DNA of 53,163 nucleotides from Adonisia turfae CCMR0081 (GCF_011009555.1 NZ_QXHD01000004.1:2349744-2402906); one strand, 5' to 3'; shown: positions 43,269 to 52,865, counted from the first letter of the stretch. Translations and numbers: made by a program. Notes: generated by a model from the sequence alone, not told the origin.

Positions 43269-44902
43269 GGGCGTCAGTGCATCAATCTTCGCTAAGTTGT
43301 GAATATGAGCGAAGACATCGCAATTGCAGGCATTAAGGTTCCAAAAGCGGACTGGGAGGCAACGCCACCCAGCATCCAAGCGTTGGTGAGGGTGTTGGAG
43401 GGGCGATTAGCTCAACAGAATGAGCGCTTAATTGAGCAGAGTGCCCAGTTGGCTAAGCTGAATGAGCGGCTTATCGATCTAGAAGAGCGTCTGAATCAGA
43501 CCTCGAAAAATTCATCGAAACCACCCTCAACAGATGGCTTCGGTCAGGTGGTTAACGGTAAAAAGAAGCGCCAAAAGAGTCGGAGAGGGGGACGCTCGGC
43601 AAAGTCTCCCCGTCAAGTCCGCAAGCTCAAGCCCAGTGAGTTCTGTGACCAGGTGTTGGAGGTCAAACCATCGGTGTGTCAGCAGTGCGGTGCCCGGTTG
43701 AGTGGTCATGATCATTATCCCCATCGTCATCAAGAGATAGAGTTGCCGCCTATCGAGCCGGTAGTGATTGAATATCGTTTGCATCAACTCAGTTGTGATG
43801 TGTGTGGAGAGATGACACGAGCGCTTTTACCGCCGGGTGTTTCAGCGTCAGGATATGGAGAGCGAGTGAGTGCCCTGGTGGCCCTGTTGAGTGGCCCCTA
43901 CCGACAAAGCTATCGTCAGGTATGTCGTTTCATGGACACGGTGTTTGGCGTGCGGCTGTCGCGTGGGAGTGTCGGTCGTTTGCGGGATGAACTCAGTGTG
44001 GCCCTTGCAGAGCCCGTGGCTGAGGCTAAAGCGTATGTCCAGTCTCAGTCCAGAGTGCATAGTGATGAGACAAGTTTTCCCCAAGGCAATCGAGACGGCA
44101 AGAACCCCGAGAATCGTAAAGGGTGGTTATGGGTGTTAGTGACGCCGTTGGTCAGCTTTTTTGAGGTTGTTTTGAGTCGCTCTCAGGCGAGTGCCAAAAC
44201 CATGCTGGGTGAGTCTTACCCAGGAATTGTGACCTCTGACCGGTGTAGTGCCTATACCTGGATTGCACTGGAGCAATGGCAACCGTGCTGGGCTCATCTC
44301 AAGCGTGATTTGACCGCCATGGCTGAGCGGACGGGGGCCTCCTATGAGATTGGCGATGCCCTGCTACGTCGTCAGAGACGGTTGTTTCGCTGGTGGCATC
44401 GGGTCAGAGATGGGACCTTGTCGCGCGAGCAGTTTATCGCTCAGGTCAGGTATTTACGAGATGGATTCAAAACAGAGCTTGAAGAGGCCGCATCGTTACC
44501 GATTGAACCTGATGAGACCACACCGTTAGCCAAAACCGTTAGGACCTGTCGACGATTACTCAAGGTTGAATCGGCCCTCTGGACATTTGTGGTTACAACC
44601 GATGTCGAGCCGACCAATAATGCGGCTGAGCGCGCCTTACGACCTGCTGTGATTTGGCGTCGCACCAGTTTTGGGTCTCAATCCCAATCCGGCAGCGAGT
44701 TTGTCGCCAGGTTACTGACCGTGACGACCTCCCTCAACGCTCAGGGCAGACATCTTCTTGATTTCCTCACTCAAACCTTGTTAGCCAAACGAAAAGGGCA
44801 AACGGTTCCTTCGTTGCTCCCTCAACGCGAATTGTCGGTGTCAACTACATCTGCTGACAGACTATTGCCTGCTGCTTAAAAGACTAATATGACGGACGCT
44901 TA
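43267..44902. mobile_element. IS66-family element
   Basis: About 1.64 kb. The outer sequences TAGGGCGTCAGTGCAT (43267-43282) and the complement of 44887-44902 (TAAGCGTCCGTCAT) match as imperfect terminal inverted repeats. The element carries only the transposase and none of the accessory orf1/orf2 genes. No target duplication was recognised. Confidence 0.75.
43305..44879 (+). CDS. IS66 family transposase
   Basis: 524 residues from ATG 43305; a GTG at 43299 would add two. The order is a coiled-coil/leucine-zipper N-terminus (LEGRLAQQNERLIEQSAQLAKL), the basic SSKPPSTDG linker, a zinc-binding pair of CxxC (QQCGARLSG and CDVCGEM), and the DDE catalytic core (RVHSDETSF; IVTSDRCSAY; TTDVEPTNNAAERALRP). 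All are typical, and the frame is intact, so it may be active. Confidence 0.93.
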   Translation: MSEDIAIAGIKVPKADWEATPPSIQALVRVLEGRLAQQNERLIEQSAQLAKLNERLIDLEERLNQTSKNSSKPPSTDGFGQVVNGKKKRQKSRRGGRSAKSPRQVRKLKPSEFCDQVLEVKPSVCQQCGARLSGHDHYPHRHQEIELPPIEPVVIEYRLHQLSCDVCGEMTRALLPPGVSASGYGERVSALVALLSGPYRQSYRQVCRFMDTVFGVRLSRGSVGRLRDELSVALAEPVAEAKAYVQSQSRVHSDETSFPQGNRDGKNPENRKGWLWVLVTPLVSFFEVVLSRSQASAKTMLGESYPGIVTSDRCSAYTWIALEQWQPCWAHLKRDLTAMAERTGASYEIGDALLRRQRRLFRWWHRVRDGTLSREQFIAQVRYLRDGFKTELEEAASLPIEPDETTPLAKTVRTCRRLLKVESALWTFVVTTDVEPTNNAAERALRPAVIWRRTSFGSQSQSGSEFVARLLTVTTSLNAQGRHLLDFLTQTLLAKRKGQTVPSLLPQRELSVSTTSADRLLPAA

Positions 44903-45314
44903 CGATTATAGGGGCCTAAAACCATCTTTTTTGCCAGGAAAGTCATGTGCCACTTATTTAAGTTGGTCGCGAGGGCGTCAATAATTGCGATCGCAATGCT
45001 ATGCAAATGGCTGTCCCTTAAAACTACGGCCTGTCTGAATACTCAAGAGGATTTTGGTTGATGTACGTGTGAACGTATAGTGGGTGAATGTAAAGTTGAT
45101 GCGAAGGAAACGAGTGTGCCACTTAAACCAACACCCCAAAGGTGGCACATTGGCCGTTGGCAAGGTTGATACGTTAGGAGGGCGTTAGCAACCTGCGATC
45201 AATGGCTGAGGTATCAGTCTATTTACCATTAGATTTAAGCTCGTTGTGACGCCCACACATCAGGGGAAATAACCAACGGAGACTTAAGTTCTATATATAG
45301 GGAATTTCAAGCAA
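44903..45314. other. Intergenic region right of the IS66 element
   Basis: About 410 bp with no gene. It contains a HIP1 octamer near 44987 and a small 7-bp inverted repeat (GTGCCAC / GTGGCAC, about 45116-45148). The last 70 bases precede the 56-codon ORF and must include its promoter. Confidence 0.4.
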
Positions 45315-45485
45315 ATGATGACGACAGTAGCCTCACCCCTGACCCAAGATCAAATGCTTGTTGTAGTCGACGAGCCAACGCGGCAGCCAAGTTCCTGGCG
45401 TAAGTGGGTGGTAAAAATAGTTTTACAGCCGTTTCTATGGGCTGCCTGGGTACGCTCCAAAGTAATTCTTCGCGAAGATTGGTAA
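45315..45485 (+). CDS. Very small basic/hydrophobic protein (56 aa)
   Basis: ATG at 45315, TAA at 45485; the sequence begins MMTTVASPLTQDQMLVVVDE and ends KVILREDW. The C-terminal half (WRKWVVKIVLQPFLWAAW) is one Trp-rich helix that could insert in or lie on the membrane. No family is known to me. It is bracketed by a non-coding leader and a strong terminator at 45591-45636, which supports a real monocistronic gene. Confidence 0.55.
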   Translation: MMTTVASPLTQDQMLVVVDEPTRQPSSWRKWVVKIVLQPFLWAAWVRSKVILREDW

Positions 45486-45590
45486 GCTGCTGAGCTACAT
45501 AAGCTGCTGAGCTACATTTTGGTCACTAAGATTTAGAAAGCTTTGTTGGTAGCAGCTCTAGAATCGTTAACTCACTAAATGCTGCTGATG

Positions 45591-45636
45591 AAAATGGTCT
45601 AGGGGTCTCAGATAGGAGCCCTTAGACCATTTTTTG
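45591..45636 (+). terminator. Rho-independent terminator
   Basis: AAATGGTCTAGGGG at 45592-45605 pairs with CCCTTAGACCATTT at 45619-45632, one mismatch in 14. The stem runs directly into a T-run (45630-45635). It ends the transcript of the small gene at 45315. Confidence 0.85.
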
Positions 45637-45684
45637 ATGATACTAAGATACTAAAATGGGGGTTGCCGTTTAAATCCCTACTGA

Positions 45685-46113
45685 ATGAGAGCGCACCCTC
45701 ACCCACGGCGTTGGGCCTCTGTACTGCTAGAGGAGCGACGCAGTTTGCCTCAGACATCAGGTGTTTATGCGGTCATTAAACAGAAGAAAATTTACTACAT
45801 TGGCTTTTCCAGTAATCTAAATCGAAGATGGCGGGGTAAAGGACATCATCGGTTTGCTCAAGCCGATAAACTCGGGCGTCCTAGCCTGCACTATTTGCCA
45901 TTGCCCAAGCAAGCTGCACGCACCCTAGAAAAGCGACTCATTTCTGAATACAGTCCGCCATGGAACTATTCAAAGATACCGGCACTGTCTAAGGTCCATT
46001 GGCTACAACGGGTGTTGATGGCAGCCACCTGCTTATGGGTGCTATTTATTTCAAGTCATAGCTTGATGTTGGGGGTGATGGCAGCAGCAGTTGCGATCGC
46101 TCTATTTCATTGA
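45685..46113 (+). CDS. GIY-YIG nuclease-domain protein with C-terminal membrane segments
   Basis: 142 residues. The GIY-YIG fold is at residues 25-95: GVYAVI followed by KIYYIG, then an Arg (NLNRRWRGKG) and the catalytic-type Glu in TLEKRLISEYSPPWNY. The last 35 residues (VLMAATCLWVLFISSHSLMLG...) form one or two membrane helices, unusual for this fold. It would place a nuclease domain at the membrane; role unknown. The stop codon lies in a tandem repeat. Confidence 0.85.
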   Translation: MRAHPHPRRWASVLLEERRSLPQTSGVYAVIKQKKIYYIGFSSNLNRRWRGKGHHRFAQADKLGRPSLHYLPLPKQAARTLEKRLISEYSPPWNYSKIPALSKVHWLQRVLMAATCLWVLFISSHSLMLGVMAAAVAIALFH

Positions 46114-46149
46114 TTCTGTTCATCAAATTCATTGATTCTGTCTATCAAA
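46106..46149 (+). repeat. 22-bp tandem duplication spanning a stop codon
   Basis: TTCATTGATTCTGTTCATCA occurs at 46106 and, with two changes, immediately again at 46128. The first copy contains the TGA stop of the GIY-YIG gene. A simple recent duplication. Confidence 0.85.
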
Positions 46150-46315
46150 CTAGGGCAAGACTACATTTTTGTTAAAGCTTCTCCAAAGCCAAAGACTATT
46201 ACGGGGGAGACGGGCGAAATAGTTGTAAAACTAGACCTATTCAGTAGTTTCTAATGCCCGATCGCATTAGGAAAATTACTTCTTATAAGAGTTTAATCAT
46301 TACCATTAAAGATTA

Positions 46316-46795
46316 ATGAAATCCAGTTGTCTCTCCAGTATTCTTATCGTTGAAGATAATCAAGGCCGAAGAGAGATTGTTCTTGATGATTCTCTCTACT
46401 CTCTCGGGCGTGATACTAAATGCGATGTTCGCTTAACGTCACAGTTTGTTAGTCGACACCATGCCACCTTAGTTCAGCTTCCTAAGGAAGATGGGAGTTT
46501 GTTTTATCGAATTTTAGATGGCAACCTCCAGGGTAGAGCCAGTGCTAACGGCATGCTAGTCAATGGCCGTAAGCTCGAGTCCCATGATCTGCAAAACGAG
46601 GATGAAATTATCTTTGGCCCTCAGGCTCGGGCCGTCTACTATCAGCGCCAAAAAGATACAACCTCAAGCGTTTCATCTGACTCTGTTGCATCAGATGGCT
46701 CAACAAAGTCCAATTGGCTCCGTAATCCATACCCACTACTGCCTGAATTGGAGGCAGATGCTGGGTTAGGGGATGTAATTAGGTGTATTCCATAG
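46316..46795 (+). CDS. FHA domain protein
   Basis: 159 residues, nearly all one forkhead-associated domain, which binds phosphothreonine peptides. The signature is SLGRDTKCDVRLTSQFVSRHHA (G-R, S-R-H), followed by GRASANGMLVNGRKLESHDL (N-G). A Ser/Thr-rich linker and a short tail follow. It is probably an adaptor in a Ser/Thr kinase pathway; no kinase is in the window. Confidence 0.92.
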   Translation: MKSSCLSSILIVEDNQGRREIVLDDSLYSLGRDTKCDVRLTSQFVSRHHATLVQLPKEDGSLFYRILDGNLQGRASANGMLVNGRKLESHDLQNEDEIIFGPQARAVYYQRQKDTTSSVSSDSVASDGSTKSNWLRNPYPLLPELEADAGLGDVIRCIP

Positions 46796-46888
46796 ATCGT
46801 TGCAATGGATACTATCTAAATCCGTAAAAACCCGTATGAATAGAGACTAACTAGAAACACCTTCACGCTCTACTGGTGAGGTAACTTA

Positions 46889-48154
46889 ATGTCTCTATCT
46901 ACAGAACCGAATGTACTCGAAACCTCGGTGGCCGAGGACTATCCGCTCAGTGCGGTACCTAAAACAGCACGTAAACCTTTTTGGTCGCTGTGCTTATTGC
47001 TGATGGGATTTGCCCTGACATCGACCACTCTGTTTGCAGGGGGTGCCCTCGGACCGGCATTTAGTGTCCCGCAGCTGATGACCATCATTATCATTGGCAA
47101 CCTGATTCTCGGCTGCTATTGTGCAGCACTGGGCTACATTGCTTCCCAAAGCGGTCTGACCACGGTACTTATGGCCCGGTTTAGCTTTGGTAACGTGGGC
47201 TCTCGCTGGGTAGATTTCATTATGGGCTTTACCCAGATTGGCTGGTATGCCTTTACCACGGCCATTGTGGTGCAGGTGTTATTAGAGCTGTTGGGGGTCC
47301 CGAACCAGGGCTTTCTGTATATGGTGCTGGTATTTTTTTTTAACTATGCCTTTTGTGCCACTGCCTATGTAGGCTATCGAGCCATTGACTGGCTGAGTCG
47401 ATTAGCTGTGCCTGCCATGTTGATCTTGGTAGCCATTAGCTTGTTTCTAGCATTTAGAGACTTTAATGGCACTCTCCCTGAGCCTACGGGTGAGATTAAT
47501 ATGGGAGCTGCCTTAGCCATAGTCATTGGCACCTTTATCTCAGGGGGAACCCAATCCACTAACTGGAGCCGCTTTGCTGATTCTGGTAAAAGTGCCATCA
47601 TTTCCACATTGAGCGCCTTTATGGTGGTCAATGGCATTTTGGTGTTTGCAGGCGCATTTTGCACCCTGGTCTATGGGTCAGAAGATTTGATCAAGGCGAT
47701 GGCGACCCAGGGCATTTTGGCAGGCGGTGTGATTCTTTTAATCCTTAACGTTTGGACCACTCAAGACAACACCATCTATGCCTTTTCAGTGGCAGGGGCC
47801 AATATGTTCCGCACTCGCAAACGTCATGGGTTTGTACTGGGTGGGGCAACATTAGCACTGGCCTTTACTCTTTCTGGTATTTACGAGCTATTACCCCAAT
47901 ATCTGATTTTTCTGGGTACTGTGATTCCCCCCGTAGGCGGCATCATTATGGTGGACTTCTGGCTGCGCCATGGGGGCCGTTTTCCTAAGCTGTCATCCCG
48001 TTTACCTGCCTTTAACTGGACCGGTGTGATCGCCTATGTAATCGGGTCTATTGTGGCCTACGTGACGGGTAATGCTGGTATAGGCATTGGTCCAGTCAAT
48101 GGAATTGTGACTGCAGCTGTGATTTACGGTATTTTGTGCCGGGTACTGCGGTAG
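46889..48154 (+). CDS. codB: NCS1 family cytosine/purine permease (CodB-like)
   Basis: 421-residue transporter with 12 helices. After a charged N-terminus it follows the CodB pattern: TLFAGGALGPAFS, then LGYIASQSGLTTVLMARFSFG, GFTQIGWYAFTTAIVVQVLL (substrate-site helix), and WTTQDNTIYAFSVAGAN. It imports cytosine or a related base by a cation gradient. No cytosine deaminase gene is next to it here. The stop is followed, about 75 bp on, by a terminator hairpin shared with the convergent HlyD gene. Confidence 0.9.
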   Translation: MSLSTEPNVLETSVAEDYPLSAVPKTARKPFWSLCLLLMGFALTSTTLFAGGALGPAFSVPQLMTIIIIGNLILGCYCAALGYIASQSGLTTVLMARFSFGNVGSRWVDFIMGFTQIGWYAFTTAIVVQVLLELLGVPNQGFLYMVLVFFFNYAFCATAYVGYRAIDWLSRLAVPAMLILVAISLFLAFRDFNGTLPEPTGEINMGAALAIVIGTFISGGTQSTNWSRFADSGKSAIISTLSAFMVVNGILVFAGAFCTLVYGSEDLIKAMATQGILAGGVILLILNVWTTQDNTIYAFSVAGANMFRTRKRHGFVLGGATLALAFTLSGIYELLPQYLIFLGTVIPPVGGIIMVDFWLRHGGRFPKLSSRLPAFNWTGVIAYVIGSIVAYVTGNAGIGIGPVNGIVTAAVIYGILCRVLR

Positions 48155-48227
48155 TCGCAAGACAGTGCCCCAAAAAGACAATGCCCCGAAAAGAGAAGAG
48201 TCACCTTTTCCTGAGTACTCCTCAAAG

Positions 48228-48250
48228 TCCTTCTCCCTGGGGGAGAAGGA
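48228..48250. terminator. Bidirectional hairpin between codB and the secretion operon
   Basis: TCCTTCTCCC and GGGAGAAGGA form a perfect 10-bp stem with a 3-base loop. The sequence after it (TTTAGGATGAGGGC) resembles a hairpin-plus-tail repeat common in cyanobacterial intergenic DNA. It lies between convergent genes, so it may stop transcription from both sides. Confidence 0.65.
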
Positions 48251-48346
48251 TTTAGGATGAGGGCTAAAATCCTACGGGAGACCTTACCAGTAGGGACTAT
48301 CTTTATGCAGCCAAACGACCTAGAGATAGACAAAATCGATCATTGC

Positions 48347-49882
48347 TTACTTCGAGAAGAAGCTATCCTTCTTGCGCACAAACAAGTCTGTAAAGAACGA
48401 GATCACCGTGCGCTTCTCGGTCTTAATATTGACATTGAGCGACATGCCAGACCGTAGCGTATAGGTCTCACCTCTGGATTCCAATACCTGGGACTTAAGC
48501 TGAATCTCAGCTGGGAATCGGTAGAACGGATATATTTCATCAGGAGGTAAAGCATCTGAGCCGATACTGACCAAGTGGCCGTCAATGTCGCCATATTCGC
48601 TGTAGGTAAAGGCATCGATTCTGACATCCACTGGCTTGCATTCAGCTTCGATCCCGGCTTGGTCTTCTGCCCGGACGGCGGTACGGCAATCATCCGTCAA
48701 CTGTACAAAGCCAATGTCCTTATTGGGGATAAAGACGCGGGCAGTCAGGTTATCTTGAGGAACAATTTCTAGAATCGGCTCGGTTGAATTGGCCGCATAC
48801 CCTGGTTGGTTGGCTTTTAAATTAAATACCTCACCACTGACAGGAGCCGTCAGTTCGCGGAACTGTAGTTGCTCTTCCAGTTGGGCAATGCGGCTGCCTA
48901 GCTCCTGACGCTGGGTCTCGTTTTGCAAGACGGTTTGCCCTAAATCACTGTCAATCGATGAAATCCGCTCGCGGTTATTGCGGATCTGATCGCGGCGGCT
49001 GCGCTCAAATTCGAACTCGGCCCGCTCAATTTCGGCTTCAGCTTGATTAATTTGGGCATCAAGACGGCTAATTTCATCTTTGAGAGTACTGACTCGGGTA
49101 ATTCGAGTGCTGACTTCCTGCTCTTGTTGCAATCGGCTTAGTTCGGCTACGGCTCCTTCTTTTTCTAGCCACTGTAATCGGCTGAGAATTTCTTCGTTCG
49201 TGTCCAAGTCATTTTCAGCGTTAACCAGTTCGGAACGAGCCTGGCTGAGACGAGCTTTGAGGTCTTTAATTTGCTCTTGGTTTTGGGTTTGCCGTGCTTG
49301 GGATTCCCCGATGGCACTGCTAACGTCTGCCGCAGCCTCGGCGGATAAACCACTGGTATCGCCATCAATTTGAGCTTGATAGATACGATTGCTAGCTTCT
49401 AGCTGATTTCTTTCTTCTAGTCGCTGCTGTAGATCGTTCGCTGTCATGCCACTGACTGCTTCTCCATTACCATTGCCATTCTGGGACCGATAAATTTCAG
49501 TTTGGTCGGCGAGGTAGCCACGAATGCGTAATAAAGAATCTAGTTCAGCTTTGGCCGCTGATTGGTTGAAGGTAATGAGCACATCACCTTTTTCTACCAG
49601 GTCACCTTCTTTTACGTGAATTGTTTCGATGACCCCACCGCTGGGGGTTTGTACGGGCTGCACCACACCCACGGGTTCTAACTTGCCTTGGGCGGGAATG
49701 GTTTCTTCTACCTTGGCTAAAAAGGCCCAGAGTACACTGATGCTGGTGACACCAAGGATGGCCCACACAATTGCCCGTGACCACAGGGGCGATTGACGTA
49801 AGATAACGGGCTGATCAAAAGGCTGGGCCTGACTGCTGGGAGCATTCGGGACACCGCTGTTGGGTATTTGTTGAGATGTCAT
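48347..49882 (-). CDS. HlyD family membrane fusion protein (type I secretion)
   Basis: 511-residue periplasmic adaptor linking the inner-membrane ABC transporter to an outer-membrane channel. One membrane helix near residues 32-52 (SRAIVWAILGVTSISVLWAF). Biotinyl-lipoyl-like halves flank a long coiled coil, seen as IHVKEGDLVEKGDVLITFNQS and later LTAPVSGEVFNLKANQPG. Between them runs a long heptad region (ARLSQARSELVNAENDL, RLDAQINQAEAEIERAEFEFE). The start lies 4 bp after the ABC stop; same operon. The TolC partner is not in the window. Confidence 0.93.
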   Translation of the reverse strand: MTSQQIPNSGVPNAPSSQAQPFDQPVILRQSPLWSRAIVWAILGVTSISVLWAFLAKVEETIPAQGKLEPVGVVQPVQTPSGGVIETIHVKEGDLVEKGDVLITFNQSAAKAELDSLLRIRGYLADQTEIYRSQNGNGNGEAVSGMTANDLQQRLEERNQLEASNRIYQAQIDGDTSGLSAEAAADVSSAIGESQARQTQNQEQIKDLKARLSQARSELVNAENDLDTNEEILSRLQWLEKEGAVAELSRLQQEQEVSTRITRVSTLKDEISRLDAQINQAEAEIERAEFEFERSRRDQIRNNRERISSIDSDLGQTVLQNETQRQELGSRIAQLEEQLQFRELTAPVSGEVFNLKANQPGYAANSTEPILEIVPQDNLTARVFIPNKDIGFVQLTDDCRTAVRAEDQAGIEAECKPVDVRIDAFTYSEYGDIDGHLVSIGSDALPPDEIYPFYRFPAEIQLKSQVLESRGETYTLRSGMSLNVNIKTEKRTVISFFTDLFVRKKDSFFSK

Positions 49883-49886
49883 TTAA

Positions 49887-52865
49887 CTAACCGTTCCCTT
49901 GTTGCTGGTGTAGACAGTAGTAGCGCCCTTTGAGAGCAAGAAGCTCGTTGTGGGTACCTTCTTCAACGATAGAGCCCTGGTCCATGACTAGGATGTTATC
50001 GGCTGTCCGTAACGCCCCTAGTCGGTGGGTGATAAAGAAGACTGTACGGCCTTTAGACCATTTCATCAGGTTAGTGGAGACCTGGGCCTCGGTGTCATAG
50101 TCCAGGGCACTGGTGGCCTCGTCCAAAATTAATAGACGGGGATTTTGCAGAATTGTGCGTGCGATCGCAATCCGCTGCCGCTGTCCCCCCGATAAGGAAG
50201 ACCCCCGCTCACCCACCCGAGTGTTGTATCCCACCGGTAGACCCATAATGAAATCATGGCAGCAGGCAATCTTGGCCACTTGAATCACTTCTTCGGTAGT
50301 GGCTTCCGGATTTGTCAGGGCAATATTTTCCTGGATGGTGCCCTCAAACAGCAGACTATCCTGGGGCACAATACCCACCTGCCGACGCAACGAATACAGC
50401 TCAACCTTATTGATGTCGTAGTTATCAATCAAGATCCGGCCTGAGTTAGGTTCATAAAGTCTGGGCAGTAGTTTCATCATGGTACTTTTACCCGAACCAC
50501 TCTGACCCACTAAGCCGACAAACTGCCCCACCGGAAACTCCACATTAATATTAGATAGCTGGAGCGGACCCGATGCACCGAATCGGAAGGAGAGATTCTC
50601 ATAGCGAACATGGCCTTTGATATCCGGCATGGGAATCTGGCTACGCTGCTCTTCCTCTTGCTCCTGGGGATGATCGATAATGTCGCTCAAACGCTCCAGG
50701 GACAAGGCAGTTTCTTGGAAGTTCTGCCATAGCTGAGTCAGGCGGAGCAGGGGCTGGGTTACATAGCCTGCAATGATTCGGAAGGCGATTAATTCACCCA
50801 GGGTCAAATCACCTTCGAGCACCAAAAATGCACCAAACCAGAGGACGAGCAAACCCGAAATTTTATTGAGGAAGTTACTGGCTGAGCTGGCAGTGGTGGA
50901 TGTGAGTACCGTCTTAAAGCCATCGCTGACATAACGGCTGTAGCGATCCTGCCATTTCCAACGGGTGTTGAGCTCAATGTTTTGGGCCTTAACCGTTTGA
51001 ATACCCGATAGCGCCTCCACCAAGAACGATTGGGTCTTAGCATTTTGCTCTGCCTTAGCCCGTAGCTGACGGCGCACAATGGGTGAAACAAAAAACGTAA
51101 GACCTAAAAATAGAGGAATGGTCGCCAGGGACACCACCGTCAGCTTGATGCTGTAGATCAGCATCACGATGATGTAGACCACGGAGAAAACCGCATCCAA
51201 CACTACGGTTAGGGCGGTACCGGTGAGAAACTGCCGGATATTTTCCAACTCGTTAACACGGCTGGACAGTTCACCCACAGGCCGCCGGTCAAAGTATTTG
51301 AGTGGCAACCTCAGTAAGTGATCAATGGTTTGGGATGCCAGGGTCATGTCGATCCGGTTAGTGGTATCGACAAACAGATAGGTGCGCAGACTGCCTAGAA
51401 TCGCCTCGAACACTGCCACAATCACCAGGAAAATTCCCAGCACATGGAGCGTATCGACACTTTGCTGCACAATTACCCGGTCAATAATCACCTGAATCAT
51501 CAGGGGATTAGCCAGTCCAAAGATTTGATAGAAGAATGAGGCGGCTAGGACCTCGATCAAAATCCACTTGTACTTCTGTAGGGAGGGGGCAAACCAGGAC
51601 AGACCAAAACGCTGCTGGGGTGTTTGGGCCGTGGTTTCTAGCAGCAGTACTTCCCCCTCTTGCCCCCAAATTTCCTCAAAGGCCTGGGGAGAATGGTGGA
51701 CGATTTCCCGATCTTCAGGGCAGCCGATGACGTATTTCTTCGCTGAGGTTTCATATAGCAGGGCGTAGCTATCGCGCCACTTGATCAGCGCTAACTTTGG
51801 CAGTCGTCCAATGGCACTGGCGGGTACCTTAGCCAACTGGGGTTTTAGGCCCAACATGTCAGCCACGGCTCCGCAGGATGCTAGTGACACCTGACCCAAA
51901 CGAGCCTTTTGGTTAACCAGGACTCGGCGTACCACATCTTTTTTAAAGGGCATGCCAAAATGTTTGGACAACATTTCAAAGCATGCAATTAAGGCGTCGA
52001 TTTCGCCACGAGCGCGAATGTGGGGATAGGTCTGATTGCGGCGGCTGGGCTCTGTTTCTGGACCCAGGTCTTGGGGGAGCGCATCGGCGTAGGGAATCGC
52101 TGTAGCCGTTGTTTCAGCCTCCCAGGGATCATCTTCGACGATTTCTGCTGCCTTGGTTTCAACCTGGGCCGCAATCATGGCATGGGGAATCCCCAGCAGA
52201 CGAGCACCATTGGCACTTTGCACTTCGGTTGAGGCCATGGTGGGGCTCAACTGGCCACCCTGCTCATGGAAGGCAACGTTGCCCCGACTAATGAACCAAA
52301 GATTTTGGCCGTCAAGGTCGCTGTGCTTTAAGGGACCGGCGGGGACTTCTTTAACGGAAACACCTGACGCTTGAATGTTTGCCGTAAGCTCAGCTATGTC
52401 ACCGGCATTATGGGCCTGCTTCTCAAAGTATTTGCTGAGGATTTCAAATAGCTCTGCCAAATAGCAATGGTTTTGGATGGCGTTGCCAAAGTTGGGATGG
52501 TCATGAACCAGCTGTTTAATAGCGGCCACAGGGATCGCCACGGCCACAATTTCAGTGGATGCGATCGCACTCTCACAGGCGACCCCACGAGCTGGGCCTG
52601 CCAGACCCAAAATATCTCCTGGACCCAAGAGTTTTAGCGTAATTGGATTTTTAGTATAGGGGTCGTATCCCAGCAGGCGCACCTGTCCTTCTTTAATGAG
52701 GACAACCTGATGCGGCATGGTTTCCCGTCTGAGGATGGGCTGACCCATGCGATAGCGTAACAGTTGGCTGTTGTCAGCCAAATCCTGTAGCACCTTTGCA
52801 GGCAACTGGTCAAAAGGCCTAGTGTCGCTTAGCTGTTGATGGATAGGACTAGCGGTATAAGTCAT
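49887..52865 (-). CDS. Type I secretion ABC transporter: cNMP-binding, inactive C39-like, TM and ATPase domains
   Basis: 992 residues. Residues 1-140 are a cyclic-nucleotide-binding-like domain (MGQPILRRET, GPGDILGL). A second linker region leads to a C39-like domain near 282-410. There the canonical D-C-G-A-A-C motif is DALIAC: the catalytic Cys position is Ala291, and the His position is Tyr367, so it is not a working peptidase. A six-helix exporter membrane domain follows (about 430-700). The ATPase has Walker A GQSGSGKST (Lys793), signature [13 protein letters not shown] (about 889-901), Walker B LLILDEATSALD and switch His in ITHRL. Transported substrate unknown, probably an unprocessed, RTX-like or repeat protein. 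Confidence 0.94.
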   Translation of the reverse strand: MTYTASPIHQQLSDTRPFDQLPAKVLQDLADNSQLLRYRMGQPILRRETMPHQVVLIKEGQVRLLGYDPYTKNPITLKLLGPGDILGLAGPARGVACESAIASTEIVAVAIPVAAIKQLVHDHPNFGNAIQNHCYLAELFEILSKYFEKQAHNAGDIAELTANIQASGVSVKEVPAGPLKHSDLDGQNLWFISRGNVAFHEQGGQLSPTMASTEVQSANGARLLGIPHAMIAAQVETKAAEIVEDDPWEAETTATAIPYADALPQDLGPETEPSRRNQTYPHIRARGEIDALIACFEMLSKHFGMPFKKDVVRRVLVNQKARLGQVSLASCGAVADMLGLKPQLAKVPASAIGRLPKLALIKWRDSYALLYETSAKKYVIGCPEDREIVHHSPQAFEEIWGQEGEVLLLETTAQTPQQRFGLSWFAPSLQKYKWILIEVLAASFFYQIFGLANPLMIQVIIDRVIVQQSVDTLHVLGIFLVIVAVFEAILGSLRTYLFVDTTNRIDMTLASQTIDHLLRLPLKYFDRRPVGELSSRVNELENIRQFLTGTALTVVLDAVFSVVYIIVMLIYSIKLTVVSLATIPLFLGLTFFVSPIVRRQLRAKAEQNAKTQSFLVEALSGIQTVKAQNIELNTRWKWQDRYSRYVSDGFKTVLTSTTASSASNFLNKISGLLVLWFGAFLVLEGDLTLGELIAFRIIAGYVTQPLLRLTQLWQNFQETALSLERLSDIIDHPQEQEEEQRSQIPMPDIKGHVRYENLSFRFGASGPLQLSNINVEFPVGQFVGLVGQSGSGKSTMMKLLPRLYEPNSGRILIDNYDINKVELYSLRRQVGIVPQDSLLFEGTIQENIALTNPEATTEEVIQVAKIACCHDFIMGLPVGYNTRVGERGSSLSGGQRQRIAIARTILQNPRLLILDEATSALDYDTEAQVSTNLMKWSKGRTVFFITHRLGALRTADNILVMDQGSIVEEGTHNELLALKGRYYCLHQQQGNG

